From RGIG5579 sp045544655 (GTDB lineage: Bacteria; Bacillota; Clostridia; Oscillospirales; SIG627), in assembly GCA_045544655.1 (NCBI GenBank), contig JAZPZL010000244.1, positions 1 to 22,943 of the forward strand: a stretch of DNA of 22,943 bases. Reading direction: 5' to 3'. Made by a program: the position numbers and the translations under genes. Of the stretch, positions 7,963-15,537 are shown piece after piece (position 1 is the stretch's first letter; each line of letters opens with the position of its first letter). The notes below the pieces were generated by a model. That model ran no database searches. It was not told the origin of the DNA and saw nothing but the letters and a program-made list of their open reading frames with translations.

Positions 7963-9330
7963 CTATTCCGTTAAATCACTGAGAGCGATAATATCCTCCA
8001 GCTTCATTCTGCGGCTTGCCTTAAACAGAACCGTATCTCCCTCAGAAAGTTCCTTTTTCAAAAGCTGTGCAAGTTGATTTGCGTCAATGGAATTGACTGC
8101 GTTTTCTTTACGAAATCCTGCCTTGATCGCTCCCTGCATAATGTGGTAGCTTACCTTGCCGAAGGTGTAAAGCTTGTCCACCTTACAGGAAGAAGCAATT
8201 TCTCCCACCTTTTCATGGGCGGATTGAGCAAGAGGTCCAAGCTCCAGCATATCGCCGAGGACGGCGATCTTTCTTCCCTTGCTTTCGGAAAGCACCTTCA
8301 GAGACGCCTCCATAGACTCGGGAGAAGCATTATAGCAATCCGCAATCACGCGGATCCCTTTTTTCTGATAGATCTTCTGACGAAGACCTGTTGGCGAATA
8401 CGCAAGAACGCCCGCCTGAATTGCTTCGTCGCTGACACCGCAGGAAATGCCCACGGCTGCGGCAAAAAGCGCATTCTTAATGAAGTGGTCACCCAAAGCG
8501 GGAACCTTTACGCGAAATTCTCTGTTCTTGGCAATCACGTCGAACGCCAAATGATCCGCACCCTTATAAATATCAAGGGGATATACGTCGTTTCCGCAAT
8601 CAAAGCCCACGTATACCACGCGATAATCCACAAGACGCTTTTGAACCGTTTCGGAACGAAGGAGAGGCTCGTCACCGTCCAGAATAACGGTGCTTCCCTT
8701 ATCCATTCCCGCAATGATCTCCAGCTTTGCTTCCAGAATTCCTTCGCGGGAGCCGAGAATTTCCATATGAGAGGTGCCGATGTTGGTGATCACGGCAAGA
8801 TTTGGGCGAACAAGCCCGGTAAGATACTCGATCTCTCCCCGAGCGCTCATCCCCATTTCGCAAACCACGGCCTCCGTTCCTTTTTCAATGCGGATCAAAG
8901 TGATGGGAACACCGATGTGGTTGTTGAAGTTTCCTGCCGTACAATGGGTCTTATATTTTTCCTTCAATACCGAAGCGATCAATTCTTTGGTAGTGGTTTT
9001 ACCCACAGAACCGGTTACGCCGACGGTAATTTTGGGAGCCACCTTCTTTTTCCAATAAGCGGAAAGGGCTCCGAGTGCTTTGAGGGTGTCGGGAACCAGT
9101 ACCCCGTCAAAGCCGGGGGCAGGCTCCTCCGTAATGACCGCAGAGCATTTGCCCCACAGATCCTGAATAAAATCGTGTCCGTCGAATTTTTCACCGCGGA
9201 GAGCGATAAAGATCTCCTCGGGCATGGTTTTTCTGGAATCCGTTGAAATTCCGCAAATCGTTTTTTCTCCGTTGCCGAACAATTCTCCGCCTACTGCGAG
9301 AGCAATCTCAGAAAGGGTTAAAGTCATCAT
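7963..9330 (-). CDS. murF: UDP-MurNAc-tripeptide:D-Ala-D-Ala ligase MurF
   Basis: ATP-dependent cytoplasmic ligase that adds D-Ala-D-Ala to complete the UDP-MurNAc-pentapeptide. Seen: an N-terminal substrate domain (about 1-95), the Mur ligase ATP loop GVTGSVGKTTTKE (104-116), the following NFNNHIGVPITL element, EMGMSARGEIEYL typical of MurF, and the C-terminal domain with RVIADCYNASPESMEASL and AVLGDMLELG. Length 455 is normal. Two ATG codons stand in tandem at the start; the first is preceded by GGAG about 10 bases upstream inside the end of murE. Only 5 bases separate it from murE, indicating translational coupling. The product feeds MraY, the next gene. Confidence 0.97.
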   Translation of the reverse strand: MMTLTLSEIALAVGGELFGNGEKTICGISTDSRKTMPEEIFIALRGEKFDGHDFIQDLWGKCSAVITEEPAPGFDGVLVPDTLKALGALSAYWKKKVAPKITVGVTGSVGKTTTKELIASVLKEKYKTHCTAGNFNNHIGVPITLIRIEKGTEAVVCEMGMSARGEIEYLTGLVRPNLAVITNIGTSHMEILGSREGILEAKLEIIAGMDKGSTVILDGDEPLLRSETVQKRLVDYRVVYVGFDCGNDVYPLDIYKGADHLAFDVIAKNREFRVKVPALGDHFIKNALFAAAVGISCGVSDEAIQAGVLAYSPTGLRQKIYQKKGIRVIADCYNASPESMEASLKVLSESKGRKIAVLGDMLELGPLAQSAHEKVGEIASSCKVDKLYTFGKVSYHIMQGAIKAGFRKENAVNSIDANQLAQLLKKELSEGDTVLFKASRRMKLEDIIALSDLTE

Positions 9331-9335
9331 AGTCT

Positions 9336-10793
9336 TTATTCTCCGATATGTTCTAAAACGATTTTTCTCTCCGAATATTCGTGTTTTCCCGTTTGATCGA
9401 TCTCATATTCCTCGTGACCTTTTCCTGCAAGGAGGATCACGTCACCGGGCAAGGCGTGATCCAATGCGAAGCGGATCGCCTCCGTACGGTCGGTGATGGT
9501 AATGAATTCACAGCCCGCGCCTTCTGCGCCGACTACGATGTCACGAATAATATCTTCCTTATTTTCGCTACGGCTATTATCTGAGGTAATAATCACGTAG
9601 TCGCTGAGCTTACATGCAATGCCGCCCATAATAGGCCGCTTGGTCTTATCCCGATCACCGCCACAGCCGAACAGAGTGATCAGTCTGCCGGTGGTGAATT
9701 CTCTCAGATTTTTCAAAATGTTTTCCAGAGCGTCGGGAGTATGAGCAAAGTCAATGAAAACGGAATACGGCGTTTTGGTAGGGATCCGTTCGATTCTGCC
9801 CTTTACACCGTTCATTTCCGCCAAGGCTTCCAAAATGGGTTCCCAGGCAATCCCCTCTTCCCTTGCGGTGGCAATTGCGGCAAGAGAATTATAAACGGTA
9901 AAGGATCCCGGAACGGCAACATGGATCTCCTTCTTCTCACCCTTACAGCTGAGTCTGTAGGTAATTCCCTTATCATCGTGAGACAGGATCTCTTCCGCTG
10001 CGTAATCCCCTGCTCCCTTTCCGGAATAGGTGGTTACCGTAGATGAAACGTTTTCGGTGATGGCCTCAAAGGCCTTGTCGTCGCAATTGAAAATTCCCTT
10101 TTCAGCAACGAGGAACAGTCCTTTTTTCGCCTCCAGATACTCCTCCATCGTTTTGTGGAAATCGATGTGATCCTGAGTCAGATTGGTAAATACGCCCACG
10201 TGGAAAGGTACGCCCGTCAGCTTTTTCAACGCCAAAGCGTGGCTGGAGGCCTCCATAATGACCGTATCCACTCCTTTTTCCCGCATTGCGGCAAACAAGC
10301 GGAACAAAAGCTCAGGATCGGGAGTCGTGAGCAGTGCAGAGCCTGCATCCACGGGAAATTCTTCGTCACAGACCAAGTATTTGGTAGTACCGATCAAGCC
10401 GGTCTTGCATCCTGCACGGTCAAAGATCGCCTTCATCATAAAGGAGGTGGTCGTCTTACCGTTGGTACCGGTAATACCGATGATCCTGCGAAAGTTTTTC
10501 TCGGGATGAGAGTAAAAATTGGAAAGGATGAGTGGCAGAGCCCGGCGCGTATCCTCTACCAAAACGTAAGGAACGTCTACCTCGGGCTTTTCCTGACAAA
10601 TGGCAACCACCGCACCTTTTTCAAAGGATTGAGGAATCCAGACTCTTCCGTCCACCTTCAGACCTTTCAGGCAAACGAAGGCGGCTCCGCATTCAATTTT
10701 GCGGCTATCTGAGGAAACAGAGCTTACCTCTAAATCAAGATCTGCATTTCCGGACAAAACGGAAATACCGACTAATAGCTCTTGCAGTTTCAT
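9336..10793 (-). CDS. murE: UDP-MurNAc-L-Ala-D-Glu:diamino acid ligase MurE (meso-DAP type likely)
   Basis: Adds the third, diamino acid residue of the stem peptide. Seen: an N-terminal substrate domain (SSDSRKI near 28), the ATP loop GTNGKTTT (109-116), EASSHAL (181-187), TNLTQDHIDFHKTMEEYL (203-220) followed by the AKK that supplies the carbamylated Lys, and the C-terminal FGCGGDRDKTKRP and LLAGKGHEEYEI blocks. The specificity motif reads DNSR (405-408) instead of the canonical DNPR. The Arg that contacts the DAP carboxylate in characterised meso-DAP enzymes is kept, so meso-DAP is the most likely substrate, but Ser for Pro is a variant. Length 485 is normal. CAGGAG precedes the ATG by 7 bases; the PBP gene ends 18 bases upstream. 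Confidence 0.96.
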   Translation of the reverse strand: MKLQELLVGISVLSGNADLDLEVSSVSSDSRKIECGAAFVCLKGLKVDGRVWIPQSFEKGAVVAICQEKPEVDVPYVLVEDTRRALPLILSNFYSHPEKNFRRIIGITGTNGKTTTSFMMKAIFDRAGCKTGLIGTTKYLVCDEEFPVDAGSALLTTPDPELLFRLFAAMREKGVDTVIMEASSHALALKKLTGVPFHVGVFTNLTQDHIDFHKTMEEYLEAKKGLFLVAEKGIFNCDDKAFEAITENVSSTVTTYSGKGAGDYAAEEILSHDDKGITYRLSCKGEKKEIHVAVPGSFTVYNSLAAIATAREEGIAWEPILEALAEMNGVKGRIERIPTKTPYSVFIDFAHTPDALENILKNLREFTTGRLITLFGCGGDRDKTKRPIMGGIACKLSDYVIITSDNSRSENKEDIIRDIVVGAEGAGCEFITITDRTEAIRFALDHALPGDVILLAGKGHEEYEIDQTGKHEYSERKIVLEHIGE

Positions 10794-10811
10794 CTTTTCT
10801 CTCCTGGTAAT

Positions 10812-13154
10812 TTAATCTGTTGCTCCGCTGTAATGACGGAAATCAACGGTAATGACCGTTCCGGGAAGCACTTGCTGGTTCGCCTCAACGCTCTGCTTGA
10901 TGGCAGTTGCGCCGGAAACGCTTTCCAGGGTACCGGTGGCAATATCAATGTTCAGACCCGCGTTGATAATGGCGCGGTTTGCAGCTTCCGCACTCAGTCC
11001 GACTACGTTGGGTACGGTGCAGGTAGGCGTATTCAGTCCCTCTTCGGTAAAGAGTACGACTGTAGCGCCTTCGCTCAGCATCGTTCCGGGCATCGGCGAC
11101 TGGGCGACTACGTGACTGCCGTTTCCGAGGATCTTCACCTGCAATCCAAGTGCCTGCAGATTGTTGGTAGCGGTGGTGAGGGTCTTGCTCTTGTAGTCTG
11201 CGATCACGTTGCCGAGAGAAGCCTTGTCTTCTTCGGTATATTCAGGCTCAATTCCAAGATAAGGCAATACCTCGGAAAAGATCTTTGCGGCGTAGGGCGC
11301 GGCTACGGTAGAGCCGTAGTAGCTTCCTACCGGCTCGTCCACGATGACGATAACGGCAACCTCGGGCTGATCCGCAGGTGCAAAGGCAACACAGGACGCT
11401 ACGTAGTATTTGGAGCCGTCCTGACTCTTTTCGGTCTTGGTGGGGGTACCGGTTTTTGCCGCGATCTTATAGCCGGGAACCGCCGCGTTGCGGTTACCGC
11501 CCTCTTCGGATACGCTTCGGTACAAATAGTCCCAGATCACCTTGCAGTTTTCCGTTGAAACGACCTGGCGCTTGGTTTCCGTTCCGTAATTTTCGATCAC
11601 GTTTCCATCTTCGTCAAGACTCGCCTTCATTACGTGGGGGGTCACAAGATACCCTCCGTTTGCCACTGCGCAGATCGCTCTCAAGTGGGAGATCGGGGTA
11701 ACCTTGAAGTTCTGACCGAAGGCGGCGCAGGCTGCGTCAACACCGGAATATGTTTCCAGATTAAAGAAGAGGTTACGCGCTTCGCCGTAGATATCTACCT
11801 CGGTGGTTTCATTATAGCCGAAGGCCTTGTAATATTTGTAAAAGCGTTCCTTACCCAAGCGTTGGCTCATGGTAACGAAAAAGGGGTTGCAGGAATAACC
11901 GAGGGCACCCTCGAAGGTCAGATTGCCGTGACCTTGACGCTTATGGCAATGAATCGGTTGCTGCAGACCCGGAACCTTGATGGCGCCGGTGCATTTAAAG
12001 ACCTCCGTCGTGCTGACCAGATTCTCCTCCATCACCATAGCGGAGGTGATGATCTTGAAGGTAGAACCCGGCTCGTAAAGCTCGGTAACGCTTTTGTTTT
12101 TCCAAAGCTCATTGAGCAATGCTACCCGATAGTCGTTCTTTTCCTCATCGGTTCCCTCAAAGGCATCCAGTAACGCCTGGGAAACTGCATCCATGGTATA
12201 GGGATCGTTCAGATCAAAATCCGGCTTGGTGGACATTCCCAGAATATCACCCGTGTTTACGTCCAGAATAATGCCGCAAACTCGGTTTCTGGCTCCGGTA
12301 TCCTCCAAGGCTTCATTCAGGTATTTTTCCAGAATGCTTTGGCAGGTCCAGTCGATGGTCAGCATAATATCCGTACCGTCCACTGCATCGATATAGCTTT
12401 CATACTTGGTGCTCATATCGTTGCCAATGCCGTCCTTTGCGGAGATGACCTTGCCGTCCTCACCGGAAAGAAGCGTATTATAGTAGACCTCTACACCGGT
12501 CAGACCGTAGCCATCCGTACCGGTAAAGCCGATGACGTGACTGGCAAGGGAGCCGTAAGGATAATAGCGCTTTGCTTCCTCAGAAAAATAGATGAAAGAA
12601 GTGTATTTCTTTTCAGCCACCATTTTCTTCAGTTTTTCCGTTACCTCCAATTCCACCTGCTTTTTGATGGTTTCATCGGCACGGTTTTTCTTTGCTGCTT
12701 TTTCCAGGATCATTTCCTTGGAAACACCCAGCGCCGCGGATAATTCATTGGCGATGTCTTCCTTGACCGTGATCCCCGTATTTTCAAATTTCGCAAGAAG
12801 ATCGGTTCTCGCTTGTTTTTTTTCTTCTGCGTTTTTGATTTCTTTTACAGCTTTCTCTACGTATTCCGCAATCGTTTGATCGGGAATGCTTTTCGGGGAA
12901 ATGAAGACGCGCTCTACGGGGGTGCTGATGGCAAGCACCTTCATATTGCGATCGTAGATGGTGCCTCGTTTTGCTTTGATGGTATTGCTCTTGGTATATT
13001 GGTTTACCGTATTGGATTGATATTTATCAAAATTGAGGACCTGCAGGTAAAAAAGACGGCCAATCAAAGCCAACGCAACAAGGAGAAAAAACACGAGTAT
13101 AAAATTGCATCGCTTATTCAATTTCAGACGACCGGTATGCAATTGATTTGACAT
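10812..13154 (-). CDS. Class B penicillin-binding protein with two PASTA domains (SpoVD/PBP2x type)
   Basis: A division- or sporulation-type transpeptidase that crosslinks septal peptidoglycan outside the membrane. Seen: one transmembrane helix at about 17-38; the PBP dimerisation region with AKRGTIYDRN (61-70) containing the R-G-x-I-x-D-R signature; a Lys/Glu-rich helical insertion at about 95-182; and the transpeptidase domain with STFK (364-367, Ser nucleophile), SCN (421-423) and KTG (567-569). Two PASTA domains follow at about 647-704 and 711-772 (VPNVVGLSAEAAN is typical). Length 780 is typical of PBP2x/SpoVD with two PASTA units. AAGGAG precedes the ATG by about 6 bases. It probably works with the FtsW of this cluster. 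FtsI-type vegetative and SpoVD-type sporulation roles cannot be separated from sequence alone; with only one such gene here, a vegetative division role is likely. Confidence 0.93.
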   Translation of the reverse strand: MSNQLHTGRLKLNKRCNFILVFFLLVALALIGRLFYLQVLNFDKYQSNTVNQYTKSNTIKAKRGTIYDRNMKVLAISTPVERVFISPKSIPDQTIAEYVEKAVKEIKNAEEKKQARTDLLAKFENTGITVKEDIANELSAALGVSKEMILEKAAKKNRADETIKKQVELEVTEKLKKMVAEKKYTSFIYFSEEAKRYYPYGSLASHVIGFTGTDGYGLTGVEVYYNTLLSGEDGKVISAKDGIGNDMSTKYESYIDAVDGTDIMLTIDWTCQSILEKYLNEALEDTGARNRVCGIILDVNTGDILGMSTKPDFDLNDPYTMDAVSQALLDAFEGTDEEKNDYRVALLNELWKNKSVTELYEPGSTFKIITSAMVMEENLVSTTEVFKCTGAIKVPGLQQPIHCHKRQGHGNLTFEGALGYSCNPFFVTMSQRLGKERFYKYYKAFGYNETTEVDIYGEARNLFFNLETYSGVDAACAAFGQNFKVTPISHLRAICAVANGGYLVTPHVMKASLDEDGNVIENYGTETKRQVVSTENCKVIWDYLYRSVSEEGGNRNAAVPGYKIAAKTGTPTKTEKSQDGSKYYVASCVAFAPADQPEVAVIVIVDEPVGSYYGSTVAAPYAAKIFSEVLPYLGIEPEYTEEDKASLGNVIADYKSKTLTTATNNLQALGLQVKILGNGSHVVAQSPMPGTMLSEGATVVLFTEEGLNTPTCTVPNVVGLSAEAANRAIINAGLNIDIATGTLESVSGATAIKQSVEANQQVLPGTVITVDFRHYSGATD

Positions 13155-13212
13155 ATTTTACTCCTTCTTTCATTTGCCGTTACAAAATTCACCGCGGATC
13201 CCAATCTCAATG

Positions 13213-13248
13213 AAAAGGGCAAAAGGAGTAAAGGAATTCCTTTACTCC
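13213..13248 (-). terminator. Perfect palindromic hairpin between the ftsL-like gene and the PBP gene
   Basis: Positions 13225-13248 form a perfect 24-base palindrome: 10-bp stem GGAGTAAAGG/CCTTTACTCC with loop AATT. On the minus strand it is followed by TTTTGCCCTTTTCA, an interrupted T-tract. It resembles a weak intrinsic terminator or attenuator inside a 142-base gap (13155-13296) that otherwise shows only the PBP ribosome binding site. No strong promoter was seen after it. Confidence 0.55.
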
Positions 13249-13296
13249 GCTCGTCGCGACATCTCTTTTTGTATACTTATTCCGAAAAGCTTCGCC

Positions 13297-13968
13297 TTAT
13301 TCCTCATCCTCTTGATCCTTGCCGAGGAATTTGCGTACTCCGGCAACGATCTGCTCGATCAGAGACTCTTCCGGCTCCTCCTTTTCAACCTCTTGCCAAA
13401 GGTCTTCCTCCGCGGACACCGAAATGTATTTTTTGGGCAAGGTGGATGATACGACCATTCCGTATTCCTGGGTAGCGATCCGCTCCACCTCATCCAGATC
13501 GTATCTGCTTTCCAGCTGCACCTCCAGGCGAGTGCTTTCTTCCTTTAATTCCGCAATGCGGCTCTCCATTTCATCAATAGAGCGGGAATACTCCTGCACC
13601 TCAACGAACAGAGAAACGACGTACATCAGAACTGCCGCAACCAAAAACAGAGAAAGAATATACGCGTACGGAATGGGAGATCTGGAGGCTACCTTCGTCG
13701 CCTTGATTCTGATGCCGCGGTCCTCGCTGGTCTCAGCGGGACTCAATTCTCCCTCTTTTTCCACTGCGGGACGTTCTACCAAGCTTTTATTCAATTGGTT
13801 CAAATTTCCTTTAATTCGTTTTTTGGAATCCACGAAACCGGGGTGGGATTCTCTGGGGCGAAGAGGGGCTTCATAATCGTCTGCTGCATGACGGGGCTTG
13901 CGATGGGTCTCACGGGCTTCAGAAGCTTCTTCTGCCGCCCGTCTTTTTTTGCGATACATAGCATCCAT
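13297..13968 (-). CDS. ftsL: FtsL/DivIC-like septum formation protein
   Basis: A bitopic divisome protein expected to join DivIB and DivIC and to activate FtsW-PBP. Seen: a long, charged cytoplasmic region (1-98) rich in Arg, Glu and Lys, one transmembrane helix at about 101-122, an extracytoplasmic heptad-like coiled coil at about 123-155 (EYSRSIDEMESRIAELKEES) and the segment YDLDEVERIATQEYGM (156-171) typical of the FtsL/DivIC fold, then an acidic C-terminal tail. At 223 residues it is longer than typical FtsL (about 100-120) because of both tails. GGAGG lies 6 bases before the ATG; an in-frame ATG at codon 4 is a less likely start. Position between rsmH and the PBP gene is exactly that of ftsL. 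FtsL and DivIC share this fold, so the symbol rests mainly on synteny. Confidence 0.82.
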   Translation of the reverse strand: MDAMYRKKRRAAEEASEARETHRKPRHAADDYEAPLRPRESHPGFVDSKKRIKGNLNQLNKSLVERPAVEKEGELSPAETSEDRGIRIKATKVASRSPIPYAYILSLFLVAAVLMYVVSLFVEVQEYSRSIDEMESRIAELKEESTRLEVQLESRYDLDEVERIATQEYGMVVSSTLPKKYISVSAEEDLWQEVEKEEPEESLIEQIVAGVRKFLGKDQEDEE

Positions 13969-13992
13969 AGCGTTCCTCCGTAAAAATTCTTT

Positions 13993-14925
13993 TTAACACT
14001 TTTCAGCGATTCTCAATTTTGCACTTCTGCTGCGGGGATTGGCTTCCTGTTCCTCTTTTGAGGGAACGATCGGTTTTTTGGTCAGATTGATCAGGCTCGG
14101 CTGAAAGCCGCACACGCAGACGGGGAAATCCCTGGGGCAGGTGCAACCGTTGGTGTAGCCCTTGATGCATTCCTTCACCACTCTGTCTTCCAGAGAGTGG
14201 AAGGTGATCACGGAAAGTCTTCCGCCTTTTTTCAATCCTGCTACCAGCTGATCCAGGGTACGGGGAATAATATCCAATTCCCGATTCACCTCAATGCGGA
14301 TCGCCTGAAAGCTCCTTCTGGCAGGGTGCTTTCCCTCAAAGCGTTCTTTGGGTGGAAATGCGCTTTTGATGATCTCCGCAAGCTCGAGAGTCGTTTCGAT
14401 GGGCTTTTGTTCTCTCGCCTTGATAATTGCGCGGGCAATCGCGCCTGCTCGCTTTTCTTCTCCGTAATCCGATAAAATGCGACACAGATCGGAAGCGGAA
14501 TAAGTATTCACCACATCCTTGGCAGATAAAGGCGCATCCGTATCCATCCGCATATCCAGCGGGGCGTCGTAATGATAGGAAAAGCCACGCTCCGGCGTAT
14601 CCAACTGATAAGAGGAAACGCCCAGGTCGATCATAGCTCCGTCGATCCCCTCGGGACAAAGCTCGGCAATTACCTCGCCGACTCTCTCAAAGTTGGTGTG
14701 AACCAATTGAAACTTGCCCTCGTAAGGAGCAAGTACCTTTTTTGCATTCTCAATCGCCGCCATATCCTGATCGAGACAAATCAGCTTGCCCGTCGTCAGC
14801 TTGGACAGCACCAGAGAGGAATGCCCTCCCCCACCCAGAGTGCAATCAATATACACTCCGTCGGGCTTTACGTTCAGCCCGTCTACCGTTTCATAAAACA
14901 GAACGGGTTTATGCTCAAACGCCAT
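13993..14925 (-). CDS. rsmH: 16S rRNA (cytosine1402-N4)-methyltransferase RsmH
   Basis: SAM-dependent enzyme that methylates N4 of C1402 in the ribosomal P site. Seen: the SAM-binding loop DCTLGGGGHSSLVL (27-40), DLGVSSYQLDTPERGFSY, the conserved HPARRSFQAIRIEVNREL (about 201-218) and ITFHSLEDRVVK, followed by a cysteine-rich NGCTCPRDFPVCVCG segment commonly seen near the C-terminus. Length 310 is normal. The start codon overlaps the mraZ stop in TAATG (1 shared base at 14925), indicating translational coupling; GGAGG lies about 11 bases upstream. Second gene of the dcw cluster, as in most bacteria. Confidence 0.97.
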   Translation of the reverse strand: MAFEHKPVLFYETVDGLNVKPDGVYIDCTLGGGGHSSLVLSKLTTGKLICLDQDMAAIENAKKVLAPYEGKFQLVHTNFERVGEVIAELCPEGIDGAMIDLGVSSYQLDTPERGFSYHYDAPLDMRMDTDAPLSAKDVVNTYSASDLCRILSDYGEEKRAGAIARAIIKAREQKPIETTLELAEIIKSAFPPKERFEGKHPARRSFQAIRIEVNRELDIIPRTLDQLVAGLKKGGRLSVITFHSLEDRVVKECIKGYTNGCTCPRDFPVCVCGFQPSLINLTKKPIVPSKEEQEANPRSRSAKLRIAEKC

Positions 14926-15359
14926 TACAGTCCGTTCCTCCGCAAAATCTCTTCTACAGAAGCGGTACGAACCTCGTTGGTATAATTGCGATAGCTTTCT
15001 TCATCCCAAAATTCCACGTGGTCACCGCATCCCAGCGCAATCACCGATTTGGTGATCCCGGCATATTCTCTGAGACCTACGGGGAGTAAAATTCTGCCCT
15101 GCCCATCCGGCTCAGCCTCTTGCATAGAAGAATAGAAGAAGCGACGAACCTCTCTGGACTCCGTTTCGGGAAGAGACAGGATCTTTTCTTCAAAAACCTT
15201 CCAACGGCTTTCGGCATACAAATTGATACAACGGTCAAGAGAGCGAACCAGATAGATCTGCTCCCCTTCGGGGAAGCAATCTCTCAGTTTAGAAGGAACC
15301 ATCAGTCTGCCCTTCGCATCTGCAGAGCACTTATATTCACCTAAAAAAGAGCGACTCAC
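14925..15359 (-). CDS. mraZ: Transcriptional regulator MraZ
   Basis: DNA-binding protein that sits at the head of the dcw operon and binds its promoter. Seen: two AbrB-like swapped-hairpin units, DAKGRLMVPSKLR (14-26) and DGQGRILLPVGLREYAG (85-101), in a 144-residue protein, the family's usual size. I place the start at the GTG at 15357-15359 (VSRSFLGEYK) because AGGAGG lies 7 bases upstream and the N-terminus then matches other MraZ proteins. The frame stays open for 27 more codons upstream, but that stretch is the leader and operator region and contains no MraZ-like sequence. MraZ boxes and a promoter lie upstream, so autoregulation is likely. Its stop overlaps the rsmH start. Confidence 0.95.
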   Translation of the reverse strand: MSRSFLGEYKCSADAKGRLMVPSKLRDCFPEGEQIYLVRSLDRCINLYAESRWKVFEEKILSLPETESREVRRFFYSSMQEAEPDGQGRILLPVGLREYAGITKSVIALGCGDHVEFWDEESYRNYTNEVRTASVEEILRRNGL

Positions 15360-15366
15360 AGGTTCA

Positions 15367-15372
15367 CCTCCT
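15367..15372 (-). promoter_or_regulatory. Ribosome binding site that fixes the mraZ GTG start
   Basis: AGGAGG on the minus strand, 7 bases before the GTG at 15359. No comparable site precedes the upstream in-frame GTG at 15440, which lies inside the operator. Confidence 0.85.
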
Positions 15373-15414
15373 AACAAAAAATACTCTCCCAAAATGGAAA
15401 TCACGGGAAAAGCA

Positions 15415-15449
15415 TGGTAAAAAGCAGGGAATCCTCCCACTTTTTACCA
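15415..15449 (-). other. 5'-leader hairpin of mraZ overlapping the MraZ boxes
   Basis: On the minus strand TGGTAAAAAG (15440-15449) pairs perfectly with CTTTTTACCA (15415-15424). Inside it, GGGA pairs with TCCC around a 4-base loop, giving a 35-base hairpin with a small internal loop. It lies in the transcribed leader, about 55 bases before the mraZ start, and its first arm covers parts of two MraZ boxes. It lacks a T-tract directly after the stem, so it is not a typical terminator. Confidence 0.6.
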
Positions 15450-15463
15450 CTTTTCACCGCTTG
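15435..15463 (-). promoter_or_regulatory. MraZ operator: three 10-bp-phased AAAGTGG-type boxes
   Basis: Minus strand: boxes of the form AAGCGGTGA (or CAAGCGGTG in strict 10-bp register), AAAGTGGTA and AAAGTGGGA, at 15455-15463, 15445-15453 and 15435-15443, spaced exactly 10 bases apart. A looser ATGG copy lies 12 bases further upstream, over the -10 end. Known: MraZ binds phased GTGG/TGGG repeats in front of its own operon. Here the boxes begin at about the transcription start, a position suited to repression. Confidence 0.8.
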
Positions 15464-15470
15464 TGACTCC

Positions 15471-15499
15471 ATTTTAGCAGAGTATTTCGATAATTTCAA
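15471..15499 (-). promoter_or_regulatory. Sigma-A-type promoter of the dcw cluster
   Basis: TTGAAA (15494-15499), a 17-base spacer and TAAAAT (15471-15476) preceded by TGC, an extended -10. The predicted start near 15464 gives a leader of about 105 bases before mraZ. It lies within the 178-base gap between coaD and mraZ. Confidence 0.82.
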
Positions 15500-15537
15500 T
15501 AGTTTTATATGCTAAAAGCATCTCGTTCACAGAATAT

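Noticed and set aside
15360..15440. 27-codon N-terminal extension of mraZ
   Set aside because: It coincides with the leader hairpin and MraZ boxes; AGGAGG is placed for the GTG at 15359 and the family length fits that start.
15509..15525. Small inverted repeat ATGCT-TTT-AGCAT after coaD as a terminator
   Set aside because: Only a 5-bp AT-rich stem and no T-tract; it lies just upstream of the dcw -35 and is more likely chance.
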